The translations under genes were made by a program, and so were the position numbers. Shown piece by piece: positions 12,040 through 22,749 of a stretch of 64,000 nucleotides of DNA. This DNA comes from Epichloe hybrida (Eukaryota > Ascomycota > Sordariomycetes > Hypocreales > Clavicipitaceae). The notes under the pieces are model-generated. The model saw nothing but the letters and a program-made list of their open reading frames with translations. It was not told where the DNA came from and ran no database searches. The stretch is taken from contig JAFEKR010000016.1 in assembly GCA_019022495.1 (NCBI GenBank), positions 496,001 to 560,000 on the forward strand, in the 5' to 3' direction. Within the stretch, counting starts at the first letter, position 1, and every line of letters begins with the position of its first letter.

Positions 12040-12393
12040 TTAGATCTCTGCCTTTAAAAGCTTTTCAATCTCGTCCATGTTTCTCAGCTGCTCCTTGGTC
12101 AACGAGCTCCTGAAAGCCGTGATTTTCTTCGCAATATCGTCGGGGGCGCCCTTGTCAGGCTTTGCAGTCTTTTGCGGAGGCCCTGCCGACTTGGAGGAAT
12201 TTGTCAACGGTATCGAGGTGGCGGTAGGATTCACCCCCTTTGCGTTATTGTCAGGTACATTAGCTGCGGCGACCACCATGGTCATGGCGACTATGGATTT
12301 GAAAAAGTCTCGGCTTAGTACATGGAAAGGCAAAGGAGAGGGTTTGGTGCAGGGAATCTCACGAGCGATGGCAGTTGTGGAAACTCGAACCAT
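12040..12393 (-). CDS. Hypothetical small protein, 117 residues
   Basis: Single open frame with ATG at 12393 and stop at 12040. I do not recognise it. A hydrophobic stretch (FFKSIVAMTMVVAAANVP) about 30-47 residues in looks like a signal peptide sitting behind an atypical N-terminal extension, so the true start could lie further in or in another exon. The rest is Lys/Pro/Ser-rich and ends in a charged helix-like segment (LTKEQLRNMDEIEKLLKAEI). A 24-b T run on the plus strand at about 12403-12427 lies just upstream of the start. It could be a small secreted protein; weak support. Confidence 0.35.
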   Translation of the reverse strand: MVRVSTTAIAREIPCTKPSPLPFHVLSRDFFKSIVAMTMVVAAANVPDNNAKGVNPTATSIPLTNSSKSAGPPQKTAKPDKGAPDDIAKKITAFRSSLTKEQLRNMDEIEKLLKAEI

Positions 12394-13422
12394 TGTTAAG
12401 GGTTTTTTTTTTTTTTTTTTTTTTTTGGCAGAAAAGTTGTTGGTGAGTGAAATGATCAGATGTGCTTCTCACAAGGTTTCGTCGACTTGATTGGAGATTT
12501 GTCTCGTTTGTTGCGCGACTACTTACTTGGCTCTTGAGGTGGTTTTGTGGTTTTATATTTAAATAGTCACGAGTTCTTGGAGAGAATCTCGCTACTCATG
12601 ATCAGAGGCGCGCATAATTTGTTCATTAAAAATCAGTGGCCGGTCAGCTTCGCCTCTTTTTTTAGTGCAACACTCGTGTGGCTTCGTCTGGACTCGGGGT
12701 AACGGAACTCGAAACTTTTGAAAAATTAAAATTTCTTGCCCAATGTTCCGGATGAACGCCGTTTTCCTTTGCCTTGGACCTGTTTCACTTTGCTGGTCGA
12801 TGAGTAAGGAAATGAGTAAGGGGGGCCACGGGCACGCTATTGCAGCTCATGCAACGGCTCGTGCAAAATGCAACATGACTTTTTTTTTCCGAAACAGCTA
12901 GCGATTTGAGACGACGACTTGTTTTCAAGCAGCGACTTGGTAGTGTCTTGACTTCACTTTTGCATAATGCATGGATAGACACTGGATCTGGTATGACTGA
13001 CATCTCGTGCGGGCTTTCACATGCTTTTCAAAGACGGGTATTTTTATGACTTCAATTGGTTTTTTTTTTGGGGGTTTTTTTTTTACCGAGGTGGAAAAGC
13101 TGCAGCGGCGCGCATAACCGCTACGTTGTGAAGCAACCCTCTTGATAAGCGAAATCGCCGTCGTTGGTGAGGAATGAGGATTGGATCGGCCAGGAAATCG
13201 CGTCAGTACTACTTACTGCAACATGTTTATAAATAATGGATTGCACCCGAGTTAAGAGTTCAAGGTTGTTTGTCAAGTCCTCGACAGAAAAATATTTCAC
13301 CGCTTGCTAAAGGAACGCGTTTTTGTTTTATCGCGCCCCCTTTTCCCTCTTGTCTCAAAAAAAATAAAAAAAAATAAAAGTCGTTGTAACCTGGACGGCA
13401 AGATAGTATTCGACCTTGGTTG
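12394..13422. other. Intergenic, AT-rich, promoter of the ADP-ribosyltransferase gene
   Basis: Contains long T runs (about 12403-12427, and two runs split by GGGGG near 13059-13084), a TATAAATA element at about 13228-13235 roughly 190 b before the next gene's ATG, and an A-rich tract at 13359-13379. No gene supported. Confidence 0.45.
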
Positions 13423-15692
13423 ATGGTCATGATGCCCTCACAGAGACATGTCACCCTCTTCTTCCTGTCGTTAAACTTACTGGCATTTCTTGGCTTGGTC
13501 AACGGCCTACGCTCGGCCAGCCCCGGTCGAAAAATGCGCATGAAAACGAGCTCGGGGAGCGGAATCAAGCAGCCTCCGTCACGTTACATACTTGGCAGAG
13601 CAGAGATTTGGAAATCCATTATCGAGGCTCAGGTGAGAGTCCCGAGAAAATTTGGAAGAAAGGGAAAATGGAGCCTCTCGGTTCATCCATAAGTAATCAG
13701 GCGAACAGTCTCGACAGCCATGTCAGGCAGGTGAAGATCGGCCGCGGCAAACTCGCAGAAGCCGTGTCCACGTCAAACTACGTGTCCACGTCTTCGGAGA
13801 AAAAGGTGGCCATACGATTTGCGTGTAAAAATCTGATAGGTGTGGGCGATGAAGCATACGTTTACACAATCAAGTCAACCCCGAACGCTGTGGATGTTGT
13901 GGCGTCTTATCAAGCAGCGGGCAAACCACTCACCGAAAAATACATAGGAGAGAAGGAACACGCGTACCTTGGCGGCATCGAGAAAGATCAGATCATGGAA
14001 GTGACAAAGATGACCAAGGAGAAGAATGGTCAATTCAAATTCTGGCCAGCAGAGAAACTCTCATCCTACAACCACAAGTACGACGAATTTCGGGGAGGGG
14101 GCGCTCAACCGGGGCTCCTCAAGCCGGCAGAAGGAACCTCGTTTACTACCCAAGCCGAGGCCTTCTTGAGCAATGAGGCAAATACCCATGCAAGAGAAAT
14201 CATAGGCAAAGATTACGCCGTGATACTCAAACCACACCAGCGTCCTCCGGCGAAAGTGCCCGAGAGCGTACCAGAGCCAAAGTAGGTTCCCCTTCCCCCC
14301 TGTCGTAAACTTGCGAGCTTGAGTATCTTTTCCTTTTGCTGACAATCTTTCTCTTCGCGTAGAACACAGGCATCATGTCCCAGAAGCCCCCAAGGACCTG
14401 TAGGCGTACGGGCCATGTGCCAAGGACACAAGCGTCCTCCAGCGGGAGCTAAGCCGGGCGTTTCTGAGAGCCCAAAGGGAGAGAAGAAGCCTGCGGGTTC
14501 TGCGGATCCCGAAGGTATCAACCGTCCCAAGCTTGAGAAGCCAGCCAACGGAGGAAACACTGGCGGCCTGGAGCCAGGGAAGCCACCGTCACAACCTGCG
14601 AGCAACCCGGGAGTGGCGCGGGACGACCTCATCAAGAAGTCAAAAGAGATTGCCAAAGGGGAGTTCGAGGCATTGGCCAAGAATTTCGGCGTCGAAACGA
14701 TTGACGCTCCTTCTGGAAAACTTCGCCTGGCCGACCTGCATGAAAAGTTCACCGCGGTAGAACTACCCTCAAAACTCAAGATCGGGGGCAACGCGGCGGC
14801 GTTCGGCCTCAACCTGGCCCTAAAAGGGAAGCAGGTCTTGGGCTTGGCCTTGTACGTGAAGCAGGTCTACGACGTATTTTCCGAGGATTCAACCGCCTTG
14901 AACCGGACCGCCGTCGTCACGTCCATCATTCCTTTTGCGGCGTGCGCGATGAACGCGGCGGTGGACGCCGAGGCAGACGGGTCCGCGGGATTGATCGGGC
15001 CAAAGGTGAAGGGGGATATATGCCTCTTTGCGGACGCCCTCATGTTGACGCCTGCCTGGCCGGTGGGTGTAGCGGCTCACCTACTGCTTTCCTCGCTAGA
15101 CACCCTCTCGCCCGACTGGACAAGATATCTGTCTTTCGAAACACATCAACGGAAGCGGAACGACCTCTGGGAAGCACACATTGCCTCCAGGGAGCAGTAC
15201 ATCAAGTCGGATAACTTCACAAGAGCCGTCGAGACGGCGTTTGATACCGAGGTCGCGGCCCTGATATACGCGGCGTCCGTGGCCGAGGGCGCCCTACGTG
15301 CGGGACAAGATATCCTCAGCAAAGAACAACGCCCCCTACCTTCTTCGCCGCCCCAGCCAGCGGCGCTGGATGAAGCACTCCAGTCCAAGCTTTGCGAAGC
15401 CCTGACGACCAGACGGGAGAAGTTGCGAACAGACTACTTGGCAGCAATGAGTCTGGACAAGGAGGAGCAGCCTGTGACCAATGTCTACCTGGAAAAATGG
15501 AGAGTCAACATGGCCATCGCAGCAATGTTCCTGAGGGGAGGGAGGCAGAAGCTGGACACGATGAAGATGACCGAGGTTCAGCTGCTCAAGAGCCGGCCGG
15601 AGTCGAAGAAGTCCCCAGAATATGCAAAGGTTCTCGAGTCGCGAGTAAGTGCCTTGCTTGGCAGCAAGTTTGACAAGACGCCATGCAAGTGA
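13423..15692 (+). CDS. Secreted ADP-ribosyltransferase toxin-like protein (enterotoxin-A type)
   Basis: Resembles the fungal heat-labile-enterotoxin A-chain family, secreted mono-ADP-ribosyltransferases common in insect-associated Hypocreales. A signal peptide (core VTLFFLSLNLLAFLGLVNG) starts at ATG 13423. The catalytic region is readable from about 13605: a YRG Arg motif (Arg codon 13623), a YVSTSS motif (13779-13796) and an EKE acidic motif near 13950-13958, matching the R-S-E triad. An 81-b intron (14282-14362) leads in frame to a Pro/Lys-rich linker and a helical C-terminal domain of about 300 residues, stop at 15692. The signal peptide and catalytic region are in different frames. No consensus short intron resolves this: a weak GTCGAA donor at 13526 with an acceptor ending at 13605 would fit in length, otherwise a frameshift must be assumed. 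Intact versus disrupted is therefore undecided. Confidence 0.72.
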
Positions 15693-16012
15693 AGAGCGTG
15701 AAAACCTCGCTTCGTGTGCTGCTGCATGGTACATGGCAGCCCCTCGCATAGAACGCCACGTCCCACTTTTCTCTTGTTTGTGGTGAGAAAAAGTCATGTT
15801 TTTATTATTACTGCTAGTGTATGTACAATAGTAAAAGTACGGATTAAACTCTTTACCTATATCCACAGCTACCTTGTACATGCAAGTACTCGCATCGTGT
15901 ATGGGTGGGTGGGCATACATGTATGTACATACATACATACATACATACATGCATACATGCATATGTACATACAAGCCCATTCTCCAGTCTCCTCAGCCAC
16001 CTAACCAACGGC
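15693..16012. other. Intergenic with CATA microsatellite
   Basis: A CATA/TACA tetranucleotide-type repeat covers about 15915-15976, directly upstream of the next start codon. Antisense open frames through it are low-complexity artefacts. Nothing else is visible. Confidence 0.6.
15915..15976. repeat. Tetranucleotide microsatellite (CATA)n, interrupted
   Basis: Repeated ACAT/CATA units with GT- and GC-containing interruptions, ending about 36 b before the ATG of the first APH-type kinase gene. Confidence 0.9.
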
Positions 16013-17486
16013 ATGGCTGGCCCGAAGAAGGACGAGTTTTTCCAAGAATTATTGGAAAAGACGCCCATCATCGAGGCCATAGTCCGATCACAGCTAGGTG
16101 TTCAACACTGCCGCGTCGCACATCGCGATGCTTGGGGCTGCGGAGGCTCTCACGTTGCAATCCCGTGTCGTCTCACCCCAAATCGCTCCGTATATTTCAG
16201 ATTGCCCATTCCCGACGCTGTTGGCGAAAAGAGCAATCCCGGAAATGTCAATGAATGCCTTTCCACTCAAATCGCGTCCTACCTGTGGATAGACGAAAAT
16301 TGCCCTGATGTGCCGATCCCGACCTTGCATTCATTTGGTCTCGACGACGGATCTGTTGTGAGCCAACAACCTCTTCCATTCTCTGTGTACAGTACACCCC
16401 AACTAATTTGGTTAGTTTACTCATCCGTCAAACACTCCGTTTTGGGCAAGACTACGCTGGCGTGTGAAGCGCTGCCTTCGTTTCCTACGCGGCGCCGCAA
16501 AACCCATCAGCCACATTCTCCGAACCAGTCGTCACCAGCTCGGCCATGGATTCCTGATCATAAGTGCAGCGCAAGGAGACTCCGTGGCTCTATCGTGGCT
16601 CGAGCGACGCGGCAAACTCGCATATCGACAAAACCTGTTCCGTGGCCTCGCCCGTGCCCAACTTTCCTTGGCCACCATTCCGTTCCCGAAAATAGGATGC
16701 CTGAGCCTCCAGAAAGATGCCTCGATTGCTCTGACGAACCGCCCACTCACTGCGTACATTCTCGATGCCGAAATGAAAGGCGCTGCTCCCAGCATCCCAC
16801 GACATCGAACCTACGGCGCATCCCCGGTATACATAAAGGATCTACTCTCGCTCCAAGACAATCTCCTAAGGAGTCAGAAGGACGCGATAGAGAGCGTCGA
16901 CGACGGTCAAAGACAGCTTGCTGCGCTCACCATGCTACGCAGCACGGCCCGTCTCTTCACGTCGGAAGAATTCCGCGAGGGCCCGTTCCCATTCATGTTC
17001 ACCGAGATGCACATGCCGAATATATTCACCGACGAGCTGGGCAACATCCAGACCATCATTGACGTCGAAACCGCAGCCCTTCCCCGCGAGATGTTGACGA
17101 CGCCCCGATGGCTTCTGCTAGGTGCTGAAGAAGAAGCCTGCTCCGAGATGACTTCCAGGCACATGCTGGACGAGTACCTTGCCATCTTCACAGACGAGGC
17201 CAGCCGTCTTGCCTCGAAGTCTATGAAGCAATACCCGAGCAACGAAAGCGCGATCCAGGGAGTCTGGTTCTTTTCCGCCGTCACAATGCCCGGCGCCATG
17301 TATTATTTATTCAATCGTTATATTCAGCCGCTCTTCAATAAAGAGCACCACCATTCATCAGAATTCGATGAGGCCGTCTACTCTTACTGGAGCCTTGATG
17401 CCGAAGCGTTCATCAATCAAAAGCTGCGGGAGCGACAAGAGCTCGCTCTGACGTGTCAGGAAGAAAAGCTGATGCATGGCAATTAG
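16013..17486 (+). CDS. APH-type phosphotransferase (aminoglycoside/choline-kinase-like), copy 1
   Basis: Two exons, 16013-16357 and 16416-17486 (1416 nt, 471 residues), with a 58-b intron (GTGAGC...TTAG) that joins '..DDGSV' to 'FTHPSNTPFW' as in related fungal proteins. It belongs to the APH/protein-kinase-like fold expanded in filamentous fungi; substrates are largely unknown. The Brenner-type catalytic loop reads TEMHMPN (residues 311-317), so the usual catalytic Asp is Glu312 while His314 and Asn317 remain. The Mg-binding DLE-type motif is IIDVE (Asp331). The conserved substitution suggests weakened or lost activity, but no frame break is present. A second, canonical copy lies convergently at 19607-21206. 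Confidence 0.8.
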
Positions 17487-17965
17487 TAGCAGGATAGAGC
17501 GAAAGAAGGTTGATTCGATCTTGGCTGCGGCCCGTCGAGGATACTACCTGACATGGGTGGAGGACACATCGATAATGTCAAGGTTATTGTGTATATTGCG
17601 TTTCAACGTGAAAGCGTGCCTCTCGAAAATGACCTTCTGCAATGTCGCTTCGCTCCTCTAGTGGATTGAACCTGAGAACGTATTTTTCGAAGCACGAATA
17701 CCAGTAGCCAGCCAGATCATTTCGTTGCTTGACTAGCCTGGACCGCCCTTGGTGTTACCAGTTCCCCAGTTGGAATTCCTGATGGGTTACAGGCTACATG
17801 CATCTTCAAGGGAGATTTTAAAGACGGAGAGGGGAACACAAAGACACTTCAGTTACTTCTGGTATATCTACCTAACTAGGCATACCCTATGAGGCATTGC
17901 AATCACTAGCCCATAGAACCAGAACTCAACCAAACTACTTGGGATCCCAGTCTGAGAATGCTCCT
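17487..17965. other. Intergenic
   Basis: No gene or repeat that I can support. It separates the APH-type kinase from the kinase pseudogene. Confidence 0.4.
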
Positions 17966-18900
17966 TCATTCCTGCCAGTCATCCTCAAGCCCGGACTCGC
18001 TGCCACAAGACTTTTCTTCCTCATCTGTCTCGCCTATATCAGAAATCTCATCGTCTATGCGAGGCGTTGGCGCCACGGACAAGTTATCAGGCGATGTAGA
18101 CCTTACCGATAGTGTATCGGGGACGCCATTTCCGTCGTGAAACTGAAGTGGGAGAGAACACGGATAGTCGGGATGGAAGGATTCGGGCTGCGTTATTTGT
18201 CTTTCCCAAGTTTCTGCATTGACGTCCCTCAGATCTCTCGATGCTGGTCGCTTCCTGCTTTCGGCGCGGGCTCCAAGACGATCATTCTCTTTCATTTTCC
18301 ACAACAACTTCAAGCACTTCCGAGCGCTCCATCTCCTTCTCCATCTTCTTCCGCAATAACTTGCTTAGCATCGGGAGATTCGCTTCTGGTGTTTCCGAGA
18401 TGTGGGGAAAAACTCTGCTCCGCATCCATTGTCCGAAGTTATTAGGGTCCCATAATGTACGATCGAGATCTGACGAACAACTTCTCAGGAGCCATGTAGA
18501 TTTCAGTCCCGGTGAAAGTATCCATTTTCACTGAGACATCCGAAATTAGCTGATTTGAAGATCAAGTCACCATGTCTTCTTTGCACCAGAGCGTTATCCG
18601 GTTTCAAGTCTTGATGGGTGATACAAAACTCATGCATATGCTGCAAAGCGCTTGAGAGGCGAGTAATGGCTTTGAGTCGATGGGATATGTCCCAAGGTTG
18701 GGAGAACATCGCGGAGATTTGACGGGATGTATTCGACGATCCATCCAAGGAGGCAGCGTAACGTCCTCGGCGAGAACTAAATCATAGGCATTCAGAATAT
18801 GCGGCTTTTCGAAACATCTGTTAGCGGTTTTAGTATTCAAATTTGGGAACCTCTACTATTAACATGGTTATGATGCATAATGTGCTTGTACTCCGTTTGC
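17966..18900 (-). pseudogene. Decayed Ser/Thr protein-kinase-like pseudogene
   Basis: Kinase hallmarks appear in order on the minus strand but in different frames and with stops between them. They are a helix-like segment 'LLQTEYKHIMHHNHVN' (about 18880), a 'ALQHMHEFCITHQDLKPDN' catalytic loop (about 18610-18590; HRD to HQD), 'FKSANFG' where DFG is expected, and 'GTEIYMAPEKL' (about 18480-18510). A charged Ser/Glu-rich tail ends at 17966. At least two frame changes are needed to read it as one protein, and the metal-binding Asp of DFG is Asn. I read this as a dead kinase gene; a multi-intron pseudokinase is less likely because the breaks lack consensus splice sites. Confidence 0.65.
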
Positions 18901-19386
18901 AACAGCTCAAATCACTTCCTTGCTTTATCGTGATTATCGCTTTTTTTGTACTACGGTTCCTTTGAGCCAAAGATCTTCCCAGTCGCAAGTTTTTTTTTTA
19001 CCCTCATTACCGAGGCATGAGCGCCCCGACCTTGCGTTCCCTCAACCTAGGTGCAATGCTATCGCGAAACGGGTCAGCATGTAGTTCATAATCATATTCG
19101 TTGGCTTGCCGTAGCATGTGACGGTTTCGTTCCGAGGCAACAGGCAACAGGCAACCAGGCAACCAGGCAACCAGGCAACCAGGCAACCTGCATGCATCAA
19201 CTGGGGTGTTGGGCGCGTAGCTACCCTTATAAGTAGAGCCAACGTCAGCCATGTCGTGTGCCATGTCGTGTGTAGAACTCAAGATCCCAAATATTTGAAC
19301 TGTATTGAAATCTATACACCAACTGTATGTTGCTGTTCCCCCGAGCACATCATCAAGCTGCTAACAATGTGTTTTTAGGCGGCACG
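18901..19386. other. Intergenic with 8-bp tandem repeat
   Basis: Holds about six copies of the 8-mer CAGGCAAC at 19136-19189 and a duplicated GCCATGTCGTGTG element near 19249-19273. A partial ACTCCGT motif lies at about 18890. No gene supported. Confidence 0.45.
19136..19189. repeat. Tandem repeat, 8-bp unit CAGGCAAC
   Basis: About six direct copies of CAGGCAAC, the second and later separated without spacer apart from one early 1-b variation. It lies in the accessory segment between the kinase pseudogene and the second APH-type kinase. Confidence 0.9.
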
Positions 19387-19617
19387 ATGGCAGACGAGCG
19401 CGAGGCTTCTTCGGACGAGTACAGCGGGGTAGTTGAAGAGGCAACGTGTGGGGTGTACGGCAAAGCCTCAACACTGGCTAAGGCGCTGTCATCTGGCACC
19501 AGGCCAAAGAACGAGAGGGAAAAGCGAAAGGCTCAGCGAGAGCGAGAAGAGAAAGAGGAGGAAGAAGAGCGAGAAGCGAAGGAAGAGGAAGAAAGGCAGG
19601 AAGCTGCTAAGACGTAG
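19387..19617 (+). CDS. Hypothetical charged, coiled-coil-like short ORF (possible fragment)
   Basis: ATG at 19387 to a stop at 19617, 76 residues. The second half is an almost uninterrupted Glu/Lys/Arg helix (EREKRKAQREREEKEEEEER). Such tails end several transposase- or DUF-type fungal proteins, so it may be the 3' remnant of a mobile-element gene, but no upstream domain is visible. It overlaps the end of the APH-type gene on the other strand by 11 b. Confidence 0.28.
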   Translation: MADEREASSDEYSGVVEEATCGVYGKASTLAKALSSGTRPKNEREKRKAQREREEKEEEEEREAKEEEERQEAAKT

Positions 19618-21206
19618 CACTGTGTGAAGGAAAAAGGCGGCAAAGGTCCTGCTCATACTGCTTATAGTCAGACACCTTTTTAGCAACAACTTGCTCAGCT
19701 CCTTCCTTCCAGAACTGCGACAAGTGTTCTTCAACCTTGGGTGATAAGTGAGCTGAGAATCGGGGACAAAGGTGGTCGCCAATCAGATAGTAGGCCGCAT
19801 CAATAGAGCTTAGGCAGAACCAAAACCAGGTACCCCCTGACTGCCACATATCCTCGATAATTCTCGTTAGTGGCCAGGCTAGTTGAGACCTAGATTCCTC
19901 TTCGGCAAGCGCCTGCATGAATTCTTGTCGGAAGTCATTATATTCAGTTAAGTTGTGGCATTTTTCATCATTTGTAAGATCAGCAATCCCACGCCCTGAG
20001 AGCCAATATGGCGCAGATAATACTTCGGCAGGTAGAGCACATAGCCATTCTAGGTCAAGAAGGCAAGTGACATTCCAATCGTCATCCACGAAAAGATTGC
20101 TCGGGTGAAGGTCCGTAAGTTGAAGTAGGAATGGTCCATTTCTATATTCTCTTTTAATATAGTTGTGCGAGATGGCGCGAAGTAAGGTTCGAATAGCCAT
20201 TTGGCCCCGACAGTCAGCCTCCTCATCAGCCGCACTTTTATTGCTGTAGAAGTAGTTATCGTGAAGTGTGATCATGTCAGTGACAAATGATTCTGTGCAG
20301 GAATGGGTGTCTCCGCGGTGCATTGACCGTTTGGCCCCAAAATTTTCCATAATCGTGGTAGCTGCAAAAGCCGGTCGGTTTGTTAGCGTTACAGTGCAAT
20401 CATCATGAAACTGGAATGATCCTATTCTAGGCTGCGGTATCCTCGATAGCGACACAATGATGCGAGCTATGCCACGAAATAATCGATCGCGATGACATGG
20501 GTCGTCTCGATGTATATCCCAATTGCTTGACAGCGTTTGCCCGATATCCGAGCCAATATACTCTAGTAACATGTATTGCAGTGGTAGTTGTGTAGATATT
20601 GGATTCGGTACGTATCGTGAGAGGAGGGGACGTTGGAAGATGGACCGGCAAAGTCGCCAGATAATGCGTGGAATTCGAGCGTACCAAGATAACCGCGCTT
20701 CATGGGTAAACTGCCACTAGGTTAGTAGTCGATCTGAAGAATAGGTACAGGGTCCATACATGGTGATCAGAGATACTAAATCCATAAAGTAGAGGGATGC
20801 GGATGTCAGGACAGTTTTCCTGCAACCAGGCATATGCACCAACCTCGGCTCGCAACTTTTCGTCAACGGTCCCAGGATAAGATGATTCGGCAAGTTTAAA
20901 GGGCATAGGACAACGCATAATGACTGTCTGGCTAAAATGACGCGACTTCACCTCAACGGGAATGCAGACATTGAAGCCGCCTCTGATCCACAGCTTTGGA
21001 AGTGCGACATGGCAGAGCGCCTCATTCTCAAGCCCAAGCTGTTGTTTTATGATGGTTGCGATGGTCTCTCGGTTGCTCCATAGAAGGCCGTACAATTGTT
21101 TCGCTAGTGCAACCTGTTCGTGGTGCTGAATGACGTTGAGATCTAATGCCTTGGCCTTTTTAAAAGTGACCGCTTCGTCATCCAGCAGTTGAATTGTTGG
21201 TGACAT
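19607..21206 (-). CDS. APH-type phosphotransferase (aminoglycoside/choline-kinase-like), copy 2
   Basis: Two exons on the minus strand, 21206-20760 and 20710-19607 (1551 nt, 516 residues). The intron is only 49 b (GTATGG...GGCAG) and joins '..SISDHH' to 'FTHEARLSWYARI', the same intron position as in copy 1. The catalytic loop is canonical, LTDLHPSN with Asp349, His351 and Asn354, followed by LLDLEW (Asp368). It therefore looks active, unlike copy 1. Shared architecture (MLLEYI-type motif, TNRP motif, HDN motif) shows the two are paralogues. Substrate unknown. The start MSPTIQLL was chosen because upstream in-frame sequence runs through a tandem repeat. Confidence 0.82.
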
Positions 21207-21731
21207 GGTGACAGATGCAAAAGAGCATCGCCCTAGACCATGCGGGTAGAGTTCAGGGGCGACAGGGCGACAGCTGGAAGGAAGTGATTTCAACGACGGC
21301 AGGACCACACAGACCCATACAGACCCATACAGACCCATACAGACCGACCGGTTGTCGGAGTTATCCGCGGCTGTCGTTGTGTCAAGGAGCAGCTTTTCAT
21401 GGATAATCATGCCTGGACTCTGCACAGCCCTCCGCGCGGAAAAGGCTCTGCAATGCAAAGGAAGGACCTAAACTTCACTTTCACACCAGATCAAGTCTGA
21501 GCTGGTCGAGCGTTTGTAGAAATCGTCCCGAGGAAATTGCTTCCAAATTACTTCAACCTCTCCGAAACCATCCGAGCCCCCCATGCCGTCTTGGATTCTC
21601 AACTCTTCTTCGTTGACCATCCATCAGCCAAAACTTCGACCAGGCACCGATGCTTCCTCTCCGACCACAAAAACCTCAAAGGCAAAGCTGTATCAATTTA
21701 ATAAACTTTGTTTTAGACGGTTTGAAATTTG
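21207..21731. other. Intergenic with 10-bp tandem repeat
   Basis: Promoter side of the second APH-type gene. It contains three and a half copies of a 10-mer (CAGACCCATA) at 21309-21346. No gene supported. Confidence 0.45.
21309..21346. repeat. Tandem repeat, 10-bp unit CAGACCCATA
   Basis: Three and a half head-to-tail copies about 100 b upstream of the APH-type gene's start. Confidence 0.9.
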
Positions 21732-22749
21732 GCCTAGCCTAACTCCTAGATTCCCTCCCTTTTCATAAAAAATCAACTCTCCCTTTGTAACCTCTAGCTT
21801 GCATTGTTCGCTTAAAAAGATGAAAAGATGACTAAAAAGATGACTTGGTAACTGAGATTGCGTTTGCCTAGCTACTGACTTAGGCTCCCTCTATTAACCA
21901 CTACGATCTTCGCGATAGATCGAAAAACTCGCAGACTTTGATATCAATATTGACCCCTTTTACGATGTACGCCGACACCATTATCATCATCGTCAAATTC
22001 GTCATTTTCGGGTGGTTGTTTTCATCCGACAAAAATGGTGGAGAAACGGGGAATAGATGCCTTCGGACCTTCCGCAGTTGAATTTGACAATGCATCCCTT
22101 CTAACATTGCCTCTTCTGTTATCCCCTTTGGTCATCCTCCCGTACGATTATTATAATCGTCAGCAGCTCTTCACGTCTCTTCCCTTCCATCCAGGTCAGC
22201 TTGATCGAATCAATCATTCCTATCAATTGATCTAATGAATCCGATGATTTTGACGATATCGGACCGGCCAGATGACCTGAATCAATTAACCGGAATGATC
22301 CTGCTGGCCTGGATCGAAGGGAAAATATATAAAGAGCTGCTGATTATAATAATCGTACGGGATAACCAGAGGGGATACCAGAAGAAGGGATGCATCGTCG
22401 AAGTCGAAGTCAGCTGCGGAAAGTTCGAAGGGATCAATTCCCCGTTTCTCCACCATTTTTGTCGGATGAAAAGAACCACACAAAAATGACGAGATTGACG
22501 AATTTGACGATTGTGATGATATCTGCGAATATCAAAGAGAACAACCCTAAAAAGAGCGATATTCGCAATCTATCGCGAAGATCGTAGCGGTTGATTGAGA
22601 TAGCCATAGCTACCAGCTAGGCAGTCTTATTTCATCTTGTCAGTTATCATGCCATCTTGTCAATCGAACAATCCAAGCCAAAGGCAACAAAAAGAGAGAG
22701 TTAATTTTCTATGGAAAGGGAGGGAATCTAGGGATTTTATCTAGCTAGG
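21732..22749. repeat. About 1-kb imperfect inverted repeat (foldback element)
   Basis: Left arm about 21732-22203 and right arm about 22301-22749 are reverse complements with scattered substitutions and small indels. Landmarks shared in inverse order: CTAGATTCCCTCCCTTT, TGCCTAGCT, CTACGATCTTCGCGATAGAT, ACAAAAATGGTGGAGAAACG, CGTACGATTATTATAATC and ATCCAGG. The roughly 100-b centre also has weaker symmetry. Conceptual translations of the two arms on opposite strands (22107-21901 and 22390-22587) match in 'SPPFLSDE' and 'LSRRS', confirming the duplication, but no transposase is seen. No target-site duplication is obvious. It could be a foldback/MITE-like element or two old repeat copies inserted head-to-head. 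Confidence 0.8.

Noticed and set aside
15336..15980. 214-codon minus-strand frame over the toxin-like 3' end and the CATA microsatellite
   Set aside because: Half of it is translated microsatellite; the rest is antisense to a better-supported gene.
19136..21346. Direct repeats considered as a CRISPR array
   Set aside because: Units are 8-10 bp, contiguous, without spacers, and the organism is a fungus.
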